Assembly (NCBI RefSeq): GCF_016518545.1
Contig: NZ_JACVTO010000006.1
Span: forward strand, 124,001 to 188,000
Length of the DNA: 64,000 bases
Direction: 5' to 3'
From: Pseudomonas sp. S30
GTDB lineage: Bacteria; Pseudomonadota; Gammaproteobacteria; Pseudomonadales; Pseudomonadaceae
The position numbers and the translations under genes were made by a program. The notes below the pieces were generated by a model. It was not told the DNA's origin. It saw only the letters and a program-made list of their open reading frames with translations, and ran no database searches. Shown one piece after another: positions 1-8,122 of this stretch (positions are counted from its first letter, which is position 1; each line of letters starts with the position of its first letter).

Positions 1-1279
1 CGGTGGCTTCCTGCAGCGAACCGCCACCGTTGTTGCGCAGGTCGATGACCACGCCGTCGACCTTCTCCTTCTGCAGCTCGGTGAGCAGCTTCTTGACGTC
101 ACGCGTGGTGCTCTTGTAGTTCGGGTCGCCGGCACGGTAAGCCTTGAAGTCCAGGTAGAACGCCGGGATCTCGATGATGCCCAGCTTGTAGTCGCGGCCA
201 TCCTGCTTGAGCTTGAGCACCGATTTCTTCGCGGCCTGCTCTTCGAGCTTGACCGCCTCGCGGGTGATGGACACGATCTTGGTGCTCTGATCGTTTGGCG
301 CATTGCTCGCCGGAATGATCTCGAGGCGCACCACCGAACCTTTCGGCCCACGGATCAGCTTGACCACTTCGTCCAGCCGCCAGCCGACCACGTCGACCAT
401 TTCCTTGTTGCCCTGGGCCACGCCGATGATCTTGTCGGCAGGGGCGACCTGCTTGGTCTTGGCGGCAGGGCCGGCCGGCACCAGGCGCACGATCTTGACC
501 TGGTCGTTGTCACTTTGCAGCACGGCGCCGATGCCTTCGAGCGACAGGCTCATGTTGATGTCGAAGTTCTCGGCACTGTCCGGCGACAGGTAATTGGTGT
601 GCGGGTCGTAGGACTGGGCAAAGGTGTTGATGTAGGCCTGGAAGATGTCTTCGGCACGGGTCTGGTCCAGGCGCGCCAGCTGGTTCTTGTAGCGCTTGAT
701 CAGGGTTTCCTGGATCTGCTTCGGATCCTTGCCGGCCAGCTTCTGGCGCAGCACCTCATCCTTCACGCGCTTGCGCCACAGGTCGTCGAGTTCGGCCTCG
801 GACTTGGGCCATGGCGCGTCCTTGCGGTCGACCAGCAGGTCTCCCTTGACGGTGAAATCGATCTTGTCGACGCCCTTGTCGAGCATCGCCAGGGCGTAGT
901 CCAGGCGAGATTTGACCCGATCGAGGTAGCGCTTGTAGATGGTGAAGCCAGGATCGAGGTTGCCGTTCTTGAGGAAGTCGTCGAACTGCGTCTTCCATTT
1001 GTCGAACTCGGCGATGTCGCTGGCCATGAAATAGCTGCGCGACGGATCGAGCAGCTTGAGGTAGCTGTCGTAGATGATCACCGAACGGGCATCGTCCAGC
1101 GGTGGCTTGCTGTAATGATGGCGCTTGAGCAACTCGACCACATTGAGGCTGGCGACGACTTCGTCACGGTCCGGCTGCAAGCTGTCCCATTTGTTGGCGG
1201 CGGCCGCATTGCCACCGAGCGTGAGGCTGCCCAGACCGATGACGAGGGCGAGTGCGCTGCTGGGGAGGAAATGCTTCAT
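1..1279 (-). CDS. prc: Tail-specific (C-terminal processing) protease Prc, N-terminal 426 residues, partial
   Basis: S41-family periplasmic protease that degrades substrates with exposed hydrophobic C-termini; in Gram-negatives it trims envelope proteins, including peptidoglycan hydrolases. The gene starts at the ATG at 1279 and runs out of the window on the left, so no stop codon is seen. Visible parts: a signal peptide (residues 1 to about 27, ending in AAA), the helical N-terminal domain, a PDZ domain around 245-325, and the start of the protease core with DLRNNGGG near 413-420. The catalytic Ser-Lys dyad lies beyond the edge and cannot be checked. The N-terminal region YDPHTNYLSP is typical of Tsp/Prc. 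It is divergent from the quinone oxidoreductase gene. Confidence 0.95.
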   Translation of the reverse strand, partial: MKHFLPSSALALVIGLGSLTLGGNAAAANKWDSLQPDRDEVVASLNVVELLKRHHYSKPPLDDARSVIIYDSYLKLLDPSRSYFMASDIAEFDKWKTQFDDFLKNGNLDPGFTIYKRYLDRVKSRLDYALAMLDKGVDKIDFTVKGDLLVDRKDAPWPKSEAELDDLWRKRVKDEVLRQKLAGKDPKQIQETLIKRYKNQLARLDQTRAEDIFQAYINTFAQSYDPHTNYLSPDSAENFDINMSLSLEGIGAVLQSDNDQVKIVRLVPAGPAAKTKQVAPADKIIGVAQGNKEMVDVVGWRLDEVVKLIRGPKGSVVRLEIIPASNAPNDQSTKIVSITREAVKLEEQAAKKSVLKLKQDGRDYKLGIIEIPAFYLDFKAYRAGDPNYKSTTRDVKKLLTELQKEKVDGVVIDLRNNGGGSLQEAT

Positions 1280-1334
1280 GCTGATTCGACGTGGGGGCAA
1301 TTGATCACGCATAGTAGGCCGTCTTTTCCTTTCG

Positions 1335-1352
1335 CCGGTTCCATGAAACCGG
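1335..1352. promoter_or_regulatory. Near-palindrome in the prc/qor divergent region
   Basis: The 18 bp CCGGTTCCATGAAACCGG pair with each other except at one position. It lies between the divergent prc and qor starts, so it could be an operator. No regulator is identified. Confidence 0.2.
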
Positions 1353-1360
1353 TTCGATAC

Positions 1361-1394
1361 TGCAAAAAACCCGGGACGTGATGATCCCGGGTTC
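1361..1394 (-). terminator. Intrinsic-terminator-like hairpin facing prc
   Basis: An 8-bp perfect stem, AACCCGGG (1368-1375) with CCCGGGTT (1386-1393), has a 10-nt loop. On the minus strand it is followed by six T residues (complement of 1364-1369). It points toward prc and lies about 90 bp upstream of the prc start, where no minus-strand gene ends. It may attenuate prc or stop antisense transcripts crossing qor. Confidence 0.55.
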
Positions 1395-1420
1395 AGTCAT
1401 GACTCAACTATGGAGGCACT

Positions 1421-2389
1421 GTGAAGGCATTGCAAGGCGTTGACGGGCATGTAGCCTGGGTCCAGGCGCAGCGTCCCGTGTGTGATGCGGGGCAGGTTCG
1501 CATTCGTGTCGCGGCGGCGGGATTGAACCGCGCCGACGTACTGCAGAAGGCCGGCCACTACCCGCCGCCCCCTGGCGCCAGCCCGTACATGGGGCTGGAG
1601 TGCGCGGGCGTGATCGAGGAAGTGGGTGCCGGTGCGGGCGCCGACTGGCGGGTGGGCGATCGCGTCTGCGCATTGCTGGCCAGTGGTGCCATGGCCGAGC
1701 AGGTGGTGGTCGATGCCCGCCATGTGCTGCCCGTGCCCGAGGGGCTGAGTCTGCACGAGGCGGCCGCCACTCCCGAGGTGTACGCCACCGCGTGGCTGAA
1801 CATCTTCCAGCTCGGCGCGGTGAAGGCCGGGGAAAAGGTGCTGGTGCACGCCGGTGCCAGTGGCGTGGGTTCGGCGGCCATCCAGCTGTGCAAGGCCTTC
1901 GGCAATTCGGTGTGGGTCAGCGTCGGCTCCCAGGAGCGACTGGACTACTGCCTGGCGCTGGGCGCGGCGGGAGGTGTGGTGCGCAACCAGAACCTCGAGC
2001 AGCTCGAGGCGCTCGGGCCGTTCGACGTGGTGCTCGATCCGGTCGGCGCCAGCTATGGCGCGCTCAACCTCAAGGTGCTGGCCAGGGACGGACGCTGGGT
2101 GATCATCGGCCTGATGGGCGGCCGGCAGGTCGAACTGGACCTTGCACAAGTGCTGGGCAAGCGCCTGCAAATCACCGGCTCGACCCTGCGCAACCGCGAT
2201 GACGCCTTCAAGGGCGAACTGTTGCGCGACCTTCGCCAGCAGGTCTGGCCACTGTTCAGCGAAGGCCGTCTGTCGCCGCAACTGGTCGACACCTATCCGG
2301 TCGAGTTCGCCGAGGCGGCGTACCAGGCGCTGGAGGGCAATCAGGTGTCGGGCAAGCTGGTGATGGTCATCGACCCCACCCTTGTCTGA
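1421..2389 (+). CDS. NAD(P)H:quinone oxidoreductase, MDR (PIG3-like) family
   Basis: 322-residue medium-chain dehydrogenase/reductase without structural zinc, of the quinone oxidoreductase/TP53I3-like branch. It probably reduces quinones or enones with NAD(P)H in the cytoplasm. The Rossmann motif GASGVG is at residues 145-150, and the N-terminal GroES-like half carries GLNRADVLQKAG, typical of this branch. GTG at 1421 is chosen as start because GGAGG lies at 1412-1416. Length fits the family. It converges with the HAD phosphatase gene, and a GC-rich hairpin lies between the two stops. The exact substrate cannot be read from sequence. Confidence 0.85.
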   Translation: MKALQGVDGHVAWVQAQRPVCDAGQVRIRVAAAGLNRADVLQKAGHYPPPPGASPYMGLECAGVIEEVGAGAGADWRVGDRVCALLASGAMAEQVVVDARHVLPVPEGLSLHEAAATPEVYATAWLNIFQLGAVKAGEKVLVHAGASGVGSAAIQLCKAFGNSVWVSVGSQERLDYCLALGAAGGVVRNQNLEQLEALGPFDVVLDPVGASYGALNLKVLARDGRWVIIGLMGGRQVELDLAQVLGKRLQITGSTLRNRDDAFKGELLRDLRQQVWPLFSEGRLSPQLVDTYPVEFAEAAYQALEGNQVSGKLVMVIDPTLV

Positions 2390-2396
2390 ACGCTTC

Positions 2397-2414
2397 GGGG
2401 GCGCATGTGCCCCC
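2397..2414. terminator. GC-rich hairpin between convergent genes
   Basis: GGGGGC (2397-2402) pairs with GCCCCC (2409-2414) around a 6-nt loop in the 32-bp gap between the stops of the quinone oxidoreductase and HAD genes. There is no clear T tract, so this is a likely but not certain bidirectional terminator. Confidence 0.45.
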
Positions 2415-2421
2415 ACGGCTT

Positions 2422-3075
2422 TCACGACCAGTTCAGAATGGGCCAGCCATGGCGCTGGGCATGTTCGCGCAGCGCAGCGTCCGGATTCACCGCGCAGGGA
2501 TGGTCGACCTTGGAGAGTAAGGGCAGGTCGTTGCGCGAATCGGAGTAGAAGCTGGCGCCTTCGAGGTTTTCCTGCTCCTGGTCGAGCCACTCCAGCAGAC
2601 GGGTGATCTTGCCTTCGCGGTAAGTCAGCACGCCGTGTGTGCGCCCGGTGTACACGCCGTTGACCGCCTCCAGGTCGATGGCCAGGTACTCCTCCACGCC
2701 CAGTCGCGCGGCGATGGGGCCGACCAGATGAGTACCCGATGCGGAGATGATCAGCACTCGGTCGCCGCGCTTGCGGTGCTCGGCGATGCAGCGACAGGCG
2801 TCGCCATGGATGATCGGCTCGATCACGTCCTCGACCCAGGGTTCGACCAGATGCTCGACTTCCTCCAGCGTTCGCCCGGCGATGGGCTCCAGGCTGAAAG
2901 CCATGTAGTCCTCCATCTGCAGATCGCCCCTGCCGTAGGCTTGCATCAACTCATGGTCACGGCGCAGGAACTCCTGGCCGTCGACCCAGCCCAGCCGGGC
3001 CATCTGTTCGCTCCACAGCGACGCGCAGTCACCGTCGATCAGGGTGTCGTCCAGATCGAAAATCGCCAATGCCAT
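2422..3075 (-). CDS. HAD-IB (SerB-like) phosphatase, last gene of the organophosphorus cluster
   Basis: 217-residue cytoplasmic HAD hydrolase of subfamily IB, the group of phosphoserine and phosphoglycolate-like phosphatases. Motif I is FDLDDT at residues 6-11 (nucleophile Asp7, acid/base Asp9), motif II is the Ser in IISASGTH, and motif IV is DSRNDLPLL. The ATG at 3075 is preferred over an upstream in-frame one because AAGGAG sits just before it and because it starts 13 bp after the ATPase stop. Being last in an ABC transporter-phosphodiesterase operon suggests it dephosphorylates the imported compound or a product of it. The substrate is unknown. Confidence 0.85.
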   Translation of the reverse strand: MALAIFDLDDTLIDGDCASLWSEQMARLGWVDGQEFLRRDHELMQAYGRGDLQMEDYMAFSLEPIAGRTLEEVEHLVEPWVEDVIEPIIHGDACRCIAEHRKRGDRVLIISASGTHLVGPIAARLGVEEYLAIDLEAVNGVYTGRTHGVLTYREGKITRLLEWLDQEQENLEGASFYSDSRNDLPLLSKVDHPCAVNPDAALREHAQRHGWPILNWS

Positions 3076-3088
3076 TGCCTGAATCTCC

Positions 3089-4078
3089 TTAAGCCACTTC
3101 CCGCAGTGCGGCGGGGTCAATCGACAGCGATACCCGCTGTCCGTCGGCGTACAGGTCGGCGGATGAGCGATTGAGCACATCCACCACCACTTCCACGCCG
3201 CGCGCCTGCACACGATACCGTATGACGTTGCCCAGCAGACTGTGACTGCGAATGCAGCCGTCCAGTTCGCCTTCCAGGCTCAGGCCGATGGATTCCGGGC
3301 GAATGGCCAGGCGAGCGCCTATCGGCCGTTGCAGCAGACGGCTGGCGCTGTCGGCGTCGAGCAGGTTGTAGTTGCCGATGAAACCGGCGGCGAACAGGTC
3401 CACGGGGGCGGTATAGAGGGTCTCGGCGTCGCCGCTCTGGACGATGCGCCCCTGGTTCATCAGGACGATGCGGTCCGACAACGTCAGGGCTTCCTCCTGG
3501 TCGTGGGTGACGAACAGGGTGGTCAGGCCGAGCTCACGCTGGATCGCGCGAATCTGTTCGCGCAGATGCTTGCGGATGCGCGCATCGAGGGCCGACAGGG
3601 GTTCATCGAGCAGCAGCAGGCGCGGCCGGGTGACCAGCGAGCGGGCCAGCGCCACCCGTTGACACTGACCGCCGGACAACTGCTGCGGATAGCGCCCGGT
3701 GAACTGGCTGAGCTCCACGAGCTCCAGCACCTCGCGTACGCGCGCCTGGCGCTCGTCGGCCTGGACCTTCTGCATGCGCAGGCCGAACGCGACATTCTGT
3801 TCGACGGTCATGTTGGGGAACAGCGCGTAGCTTTGGAACACCATGCCGATGCCGCGCTTCTGCGGGCTGAGCGGCACGATGTCCTGGCCGTCGAGCAGGA
3901 TTCGACCGCCATCGACGGGCGTAAGGCCGGCGATGCACCGCAGCAGGGTGGACTTGCCGCACCCCGAAGGGCCGAGCAGGGTGACGAATTCGCCGCGCTC
4001 GACGTTGCAGTCGATGTTCTCGAATACCGTGCTGCCGGCGTAGCGCTTGTGCAGTTGCTGGACGCTGACGAAGCTCAT
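3089..4078 (-). CDS. ABC transporter ATP-binding protein, PotA/FbpC-like
   Basis: 329-residue importer ATPase. Walker A GPSGCGKST is at 37-45, the signature LSGGQ at 134-138, Walker B LLLLDEP at about 154-160, the H-loop His at 192, and a C-terminal TOBE-like region carries the consensus RPESIGLS. It resembles ATPases of the polyamine, iron and 2-aminoethylphosphonate (PhnT) type. Its ATG overlaps the stop of the upstream permease (ATGA at 4078-4075), so translation is coupled. It powers the two permeases encoded just upstream. The substrate cannot be deduced from this subunit. Confidence 0.9.
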   Translation of the reverse strand: MSFVSVQQLHKRYAGSTVFENIDCNVERGEFVTLLGPSGCGKSTLLRCIAGLTPVDGGRILLDGQDIVPLSPQKRGIGMVFQSYALFPNMTVEQNVAFGLRMQKVQADERQARVREVLELVELSQFTGRYPQQLSGGQCQRVALARSLVTRPRLLLLDEPLSALDARIRKHLREQIRAIQRELGLTTLFVTHDQEEALTLSDRIVLMNQGRIVQSGDAETLYTAPVDLFAAGFIGNYNLLDADSASRLLQRPIGARLAIRPESIGLSLEGELDGCIRSHSLLGNVIRYRVQARGVEVVVDVLNRSSADLYADGQRVSLSIDPAALREVA

Positions 4079-4872
4079 CGGGTTTTGTCCTTGTTCAGGC
4101 GGTTGGCGACCCAGGTCACGACCAGGATGAAGATGAAGTAGGAAATCACCAGGGCGCTGTTGAAATGACCGCTGCTGTTGCGCATGTTGTTCAGATAGAC
4201 CTGCAGGGTTTCGTAACGGGTGCCCACCAGCAGGTTGGCGAAGACGAACTCGCCGAACAGGAACGAGAACGACAGCAGCAAGGCCACCATCAGCCCCTTG
4301 CGCAGGTTGGGCAGTATCACCACCAGGGCCGCACGCAACGGGCTGGCGCCCAGCAGTTGGGCGGCGTCCATCAGGTCACGCAGGTTGATGGCCTGAAGGT
4401 TGTTGGTGATGGCCCGGTACATGAACGGCAGCGCGATGGTGAAGTAGCAGCCGATGAGTATCCAGGGCGTGCCGACCATGGCCATCGGCCCGCTGCCGTA
4501 CAGTTGCAGCAGCCCCACCGACGACACCACCGGTGGCACCGCGAAGGGCAGCAGGATGAGGATGTTCATCAGCCCGTCGAGGCGGGGGAAGTGGTAGTGC
4601 ACCACGAACAGCAGCGGCAGGATCAGCAGCACCGACAGCACCAGCGCGCCGACGCAGACCAGCAGCGACTGGCCGAAGGCGAGCAGGAAGCGCGGTTCGC
4701 TCCACAGCTGCGCATACCACTTGAGCGTCAGCCCGCTGGGCAGCAAGGTCGCCGACCAGCTGCTGGCCAGCGAATAGAGCAGGGTGCCGGCCAGCGGCAG
4801 CAGCAGGATCAGGAACAGCAGGTACACCACCGTGCGGTGATACCAGCCGCCGGAGGGAGATTCAGCGCGCAT
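4075..4872 (-). CDS. ABC transporter inner-membrane permease (second of two)
   Basis: 265-residue permease of the binding-protein-dependent superfamily with about six membrane segments, beginning with a strongly hydrophobic helix (VVYLLFLILLLPLAG). The cytoplasmic EAA-like loop is visible around LMDAAQLLGASPLRAALVVILP. Its start overlaps the stop of the preceding permease by 11 nt, and its stop overlaps the ATPase start by 4 nt, so all three are one translation-coupled unit. It is similar in kind to PotC/PhnV-type permeases. It forms the translocation pore together with the other permease. Confidence 0.88.
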   Translation of the reverse strand: MRAESPSGGWYHRTVVYLLFLILLLPLAGTLLYSLASSWSATLLPSGLTLKWYAQLWSEPRFLLAFGQSLLVCVGALVLSVLLILPLLFVVHYHFPRLDGLMNILILLPFAVPPVVSSVGLLQLYGSGPMAMVGTPWILIGCYFTIALPFMYRAITNNLQAINLRDLMDAAQLLGASPLRAALVVILPNLRKGLMVALLLSFSFLFGEFVFANLLVGTRYETLQVYLNNMRNSSGHFNSALVISYFIFILVVTWVANRLNKDKTR

Positions 4873-5701
4873 GGTAGCTCCTCTTCAGTAACCACTGATG
4901 GACCAGCGTGACCAGGGTCATGAGCCCCACCAGCACCATGGCCAGGGCGCTGCCCAGATGCGGATCGAGGGTGATGTCGCCGGCCACCAGGGCCGCGATG
5001 CGAATGGGCAGCACGTTGAAGTTGCCGGTGGTCAAGGCGTAGACCGTGGCGTAGGCGCCGAGCGCATTGGCCAGCAGGATGACGAAGGTGCCCAGCAGCG
5101 CCGGTGTCAGCACCGGCAGACCGATGTGGCGCCAGAACTGCCAGTGACTGGCGCCCAGCAGGGCCGCGGACTCGCGCCAGTCTTCACGCAGGGCGTCGAA
5201 GGCCGGATACAGCAGCAGCACCCCGAGCGGAATCTGGAAGTAGGTATAGACGATGATCAGGCCAGTACTGGAATAGATACTGAAATCGCCCAGTAGGCCG
5301 ACCTCCTTCAGGGCCAGGGTGAGCGCACCGTTGAATCCGAGCAGGATGATGAAGGCGAAGGCCAGGGGCACGCCGGCGAAGTTGCTGGTCATGTTGGCGA
5401 AGGCACTGACGAAGTCGCGCAGCCGCGAGTCGACCTGGCGCAAGGAGTAGGCGCCCAGGGTCGCGATGACGATACCGAACAGGCTCGACCAGAAACTGAT
5501 CTGCAGGCTGCGTTCGATGGCTTGCAGGTAGAATTTCGAGGCGAAGATCTTGCTGAAGTTGTCCAGGCCCCAGCCACTCTCGCCTTGCAGGCTGGCCGCG
5601 GCCACCCAGACCAGCGGCGCGATCTGGAAGATCACGAAGAACACGGCGAAGGGCAGCAGGCACAGCAGGGCCAGGTAGCGACCACGATGAGCAGTGTTCA
5701 C
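4862..5701 (-). CDS. ABC transporter inner-membrane permease (first of two)
   Basis: 279-residue permease of the PotB/PhnU type with about six transmembrane helices, the first being YLALLCLLPFAVFFVIFQIAPL. The EAA loop is visible as WRESAALLGASHWQFWRHIGLPVLTP. An open frame continues 22 codons upstream, but GTG at 5701 is the likely start: it overlaps the stop of the phosphodiesterase gene as GTGA, and GGGAG lies upstream. Tight overlaps on both sides show that the phosphodiesterase belongs to the transporter operon. Confidence 0.87.
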   Translation of the reverse strand: MNTAHRGRYLALLCLLPFAVFFVIFQIAPLVWVAAASLQGESGWGLDNFSKIFASKFYLQAIERSLQISFWSSLFGIVIATLGAYSLRQVDSRLRDFVSAFANMTSNFAGVPLAFAFIILLGFNGALTLALKEVGLLGDFSIYSSTGLIIVYTYFQIPLGVLLLYPAFDALREDWRESAALLGASHWQFWRHIGLPVLTPALLGTFVILLANALGAYATVYALTTGNFNVLPIRIAALVAGDITLDPHLGSALAMVLVGLMTLVTLVHQWLLKRSYHAR

Positions 5702-6504
5702 GAGAGCAGCTCCCTGCACAGCGGTTTGTCGTGGGGGGCGCCGAGCAGTTCGCACAGGGTGCCGCACAGCTCGGTCTGCAAGGGCGAGGCGCCAGGGTCG
5801 AGGCTGAAGGCCTCGCCGAAAACGAACAATGGAACCTCGCGCTCTTCTGGAAGCAGGCCATTGTGCGAGCGATCGTCGTTCATGCCATGGTCGGCAGTGA
5901 CGAGTACCTGGTGACCCTCGGCGAGCCAGCGGGGCAGGTAGTCCGCCAGCAGCACGTCGGCGCTGCGCGCCGCGTTGCGATACTGGCTGCTGTCCAGGCC
6001 ATGACGATGGCCGGCGTCATCGATGTTCATCGGATGCACCAGCAGGAAATCGGGCGCATGTCGGCGACGCAGGAACTCGGCGTCGGCCAGCAGGTGCGAG
6101 TCGGGATAGTGGTCGGCGTAGTAGAACAGCCCGTGCTGGATGGGCAGCTCGGGCGCCTCGGTATGGCGGTCGCGCAGCGGATCGAACGGCGAGCGGTTGT
6201 ACAGTTCGCTGACCCAGTGGTACGCCGCCGCCGCGCTGCTCAGCCCGGCGTCACGGGCGTAGTGGAACACGCTGCGCTGATTCGACAGGCGGGCGACCTG
6301 ATTGTGCACGATGCCGCTGTCGATGGGGGCGACACCGGTGAGGATGCATTCATACAGAGGCCGGGACAACGAAGGCAGCTCGCATCGCAGGCGATACAGC
6401 GCGGCCCGTTCGGCCTCGACGTAGGCCTGCAGATGACCCATGGCGTGTGCGGCGACCTGGTAACTGAGGCCGTCGAGCAGGACCAGGATGACATGGTGGT
6501 TCAT
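5698..6504 (-). CDS. Type I phosphodiesterase / alkaline phosphatase-superfamily enzyme
   Basis: 268-residue enzyme of the nucleotide pyrophosphatase/phosphodiesterase fold. The metal ligands of the family can all be placed: Asp11 in LLDG, Asp162 and His166 in DDAGH, Asp205 and His206 in TADHGM, and His214 in SHNG. The usual nucleophile Thr appears to be Ser47 in PSLSRP. No signal peptide is visible, so it should act in the cytoplasm on an imported substrate. The ATG at 6504 has GGAG upstream; the longer open frame upstream is not gene-like. Relatives hydrolyse phosphodiesters or phosphonoacetate; the substrate here is unknown. Confidence 0.82.
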   Translation of the reverse strand: MNHHVILVLLDGLSYQVAAHAMGHLQAYVEAERAALYRLRCELPSLSRPLYECILTGVAPIDSGIVHNQVARLSNQRSVFHYARDAGLSSAAAAYHWVSELYNRSPFDPLRDRHTEAPELPIQHGLFYYADHYPDSHLLADAEFLRRRHAPDFLLVHPMNIDDAGHRHGLDSSQYRNAARSADVLLADYLPRWLAEGHQVLVTADHGMNDDRSHNGLLPEEREVPLFVFGEAFSLDPGASPLQTELCGTLCELLGAPHDKPLCRELLS

Positions 6505-6703
6505 TCGCGACTCCGCAGGCGAAGGTGAAAGCTGCGCCCGGAGCCGGTCCGAGGCGCTGCGCGAGTGGGTTGTGGCGTGCGGGAGCGGATCCACTCGATG
6601 CCCGGCGCTGCGCCAGGCCGGTGTCGCTCGGCAGCTCGGCGCAACCGAGCGCGCTGGCATAGCACCGGCGGCTATAGGCCTGCCGTTCCCGGCACTTCGC
6701 GCC

Positions 6704-7768
6704 TCACTGCATTTCGATGATGACCTGCTCCTGCCATTTCTGCGGCAGGGCCTTGGACGTTCTTTCCCAGGCTTCGGCGTTTTCGATCGGCTTGGCCGCG
6801 CGGTACTGCTCATTGGGCAGCAACTTGGCCTGCACCTCATCGGGCAGCTTCAGATGGTCGGCACGAATCGGTCGCGCATGACCCTTCGCCAGGTTGATCT
6901 GCCCGGCGTCGCTGAAGATGTACTCGCGCGTCAGCTTGGCGGCGTTCGGGTGCTTGGCGTATTTGTTGATCACGGTGGTGTAGCCGGAAATCACCGAGCC
7001 GTCCTGCGGGATCAGGACCTCGAAGCGCTTGGGATCGATCTGCTCGCGATAGCTCAGGCCGTTGAAGTCCCACACCACGCCGACTTCGACTTCGCCTCTC
7101 TCCAGTGTCTGGATGGTCGGGTTGGCCAGCGACAGCCGCCCTTGCTGGGCCAGCTTGGTGAACAGCTGCAGGCCCGGTTCGATATTGGACTCGTCGCCCT
7201 TGTAGGCGATGGCAGCCGCCAGCACGCCATTGGCCGCCTGGGCCGCAGTGCCGACGTCGCCGATGGCCACCTTGTACGTGCCTTTTTCCAGGTCGTGCCA
7301 GGTCTTCGGTCGCTGGTCTTCCTTGACCAGGTCCTTGTTGATGATGAAGGCGATGGTGCCGGTATAGGCCAGGGCCCAGTGGCCGTCCTTGTCCCTTGCC
7401 CATTCCGGCACCTGGTCCCAGGTGCTGGGCTTGTAGGGCTGGGTCACGCCCTTGCTCGCGGCGATGGGGCCGAAGGCTGCACCCACGTCACCGATATCGG
7501 CGCTGGCGTTGTCTTTCTCGGCCTCGAACTTGGCGATTTCCTGGGCCGAACTCATGTCGGTATCGCTGTGCTTGAGGCCGTATTTGCTGGCCAGGTCGTC
7601 CCAGGTGCCTTTCCAGTTGGCCCAGGCATCGGGCATGCCCACGCTGTTGACCGTGCCCTCCTTGCGCGCCGCCTCTTCCAGGCTCTTGAGGTCGGTATCG
7701 GCGGCCATGGCCGTGGTGCACAGGGCGATGGCCGAGCCAAGCAATGACGCCATGAAGAACTTTTTCAT
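6704..7768 (-). CDS. ABC transporter periplasmic solute-binding protein
   Basis: 354-residue secreted binding protein of the AfuA/PotD-like class. The signal peptide is residues 1-22 (MKKFF... with cleavage after AMA), followed by two alpha/beta lobes. It is first in the operon, with a 199-bp gap before the phosphodiesterase gene, which fits the usual excess of binding protein over the other subunits. The RBS GGAGCTTC lies just upstream. The family includes binders of ferric iron, thiamine, polyamines and 2-aminoethylphosphonate. The partner phosphodiesterase and HAD phosphatase favour an organophosphorus ligand, but that is inference. Confidence 0.87.
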   Translation of the reverse strand: MKKFFMASLLGSAIALCTTAMAADTDLKSLEEAARKEGTVNSVGMPDAWANWKGTWDDLASKYGLKHSDTDMSSAQEIAKFEAEKDNASADIGDVGAAFGPIAASKGVTQPYKPSTWDQVPEWARDKDGHWALAYTGTIAFIINKDLVKEDQRPKTWHDLEKGTYKVAIGDVGTAAQAANGVLAAAIAYKGDESNIEPGLQLFTKLAQQGRLSLANPTIQTLERGEVEVGVVWDFNGLSYREQIDPKRFEVLIPQDGSVISGYTTVINKYAKHPNAAKLTREYIFSDAGQINLAKGHARPIRADHLKLPDEVQAKLLPNEQYRAAKPIENAEAWERTSKALPQKWQEQVIIEMQ

Positions 7769-7861
7769 CCGAAGCTCCTGGGTGGGTTGCCTTGAGGTCG
7801 TTGTGAGAACCGGGTGGTGAGTGAGCGGCCGAAGGCCGGGTTCGGGACTTGCCAGGCGATG

Positions 7862-7873
7862 TGGTCTAGGTCA
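7862..7873. promoter_or_regulatory. Candidate second operator, degenerate HutC-type site
   Basis: TGGTCTAGGTCA matches the TGGTCTAGACCA form of HutC/DasR-family operators at 10 of 12 positions. It lies about 90 bp upstream of the solute-binding-protein start, a suitable place to repress that operon. Confidence 0.35.
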
Positions 7874-8095
7874 GCAAACCTTGCGCCAAGGTAGGCCTTG
7901 CGCGTGACAATTTTATGTAGGGGGGAGCCCCTTCCTGGGTCAGCAATGCCTGAAAGCCAAGCGTAGACCACTGGTTGGCCCTTGCCTGGCACGCGTTGGG
8001 AGGGTCGGCCGGCGCCGGGCGCCAGCAGTGTCACGGGATGTTCATGGGCGCTGCCTAGGCTGGTCGGCAGTGTCCGAGCGCCCCCTGACAGGGCC

Positions 8096-8107
8096 TGGAC
8101 TAGTCCA
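8096..8107. promoter_or_regulatory. Candidate GntR/UTRA operator, perfect 12-bp palindrome
   Basis: TGGACTAGTCCA is a perfect palindrome ending 15 bp before the ATG of the GntR gene. GntR regulators of the HutC subfamily commonly bind TGGTnTAnACCA-like palindromes, so this is a good candidate for autoregulation. Confidence 0.5.
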
Positions 8108-8122
8108 CACAGGTAACTTTCG

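Larger units (their letters stand above)
7769..8122. promoter_or_regulatory. Divergent control region of the ABC-phosphodiesterase operon and its GntR regulator
   Basis: These 354 bp without a gene separate the solute-binding-protein start (7768) from the GntR start (8123). They hold the perfect palindrome at 8096-8107, a related degenerate site TGGTCTAGGTCA at 7862-7873, and ACCACTGGT at 7967-7975. No strong consensus promoter stands out. Confidence 0.5.

Noticed and set aside
5702..5767. Longer start for the first permease (ATG at 5767)
   Set aside because: It would lie inside the phosphodiesterase coding region, while GTG at 5701 has an RBS and a four-base stop/start overlap.
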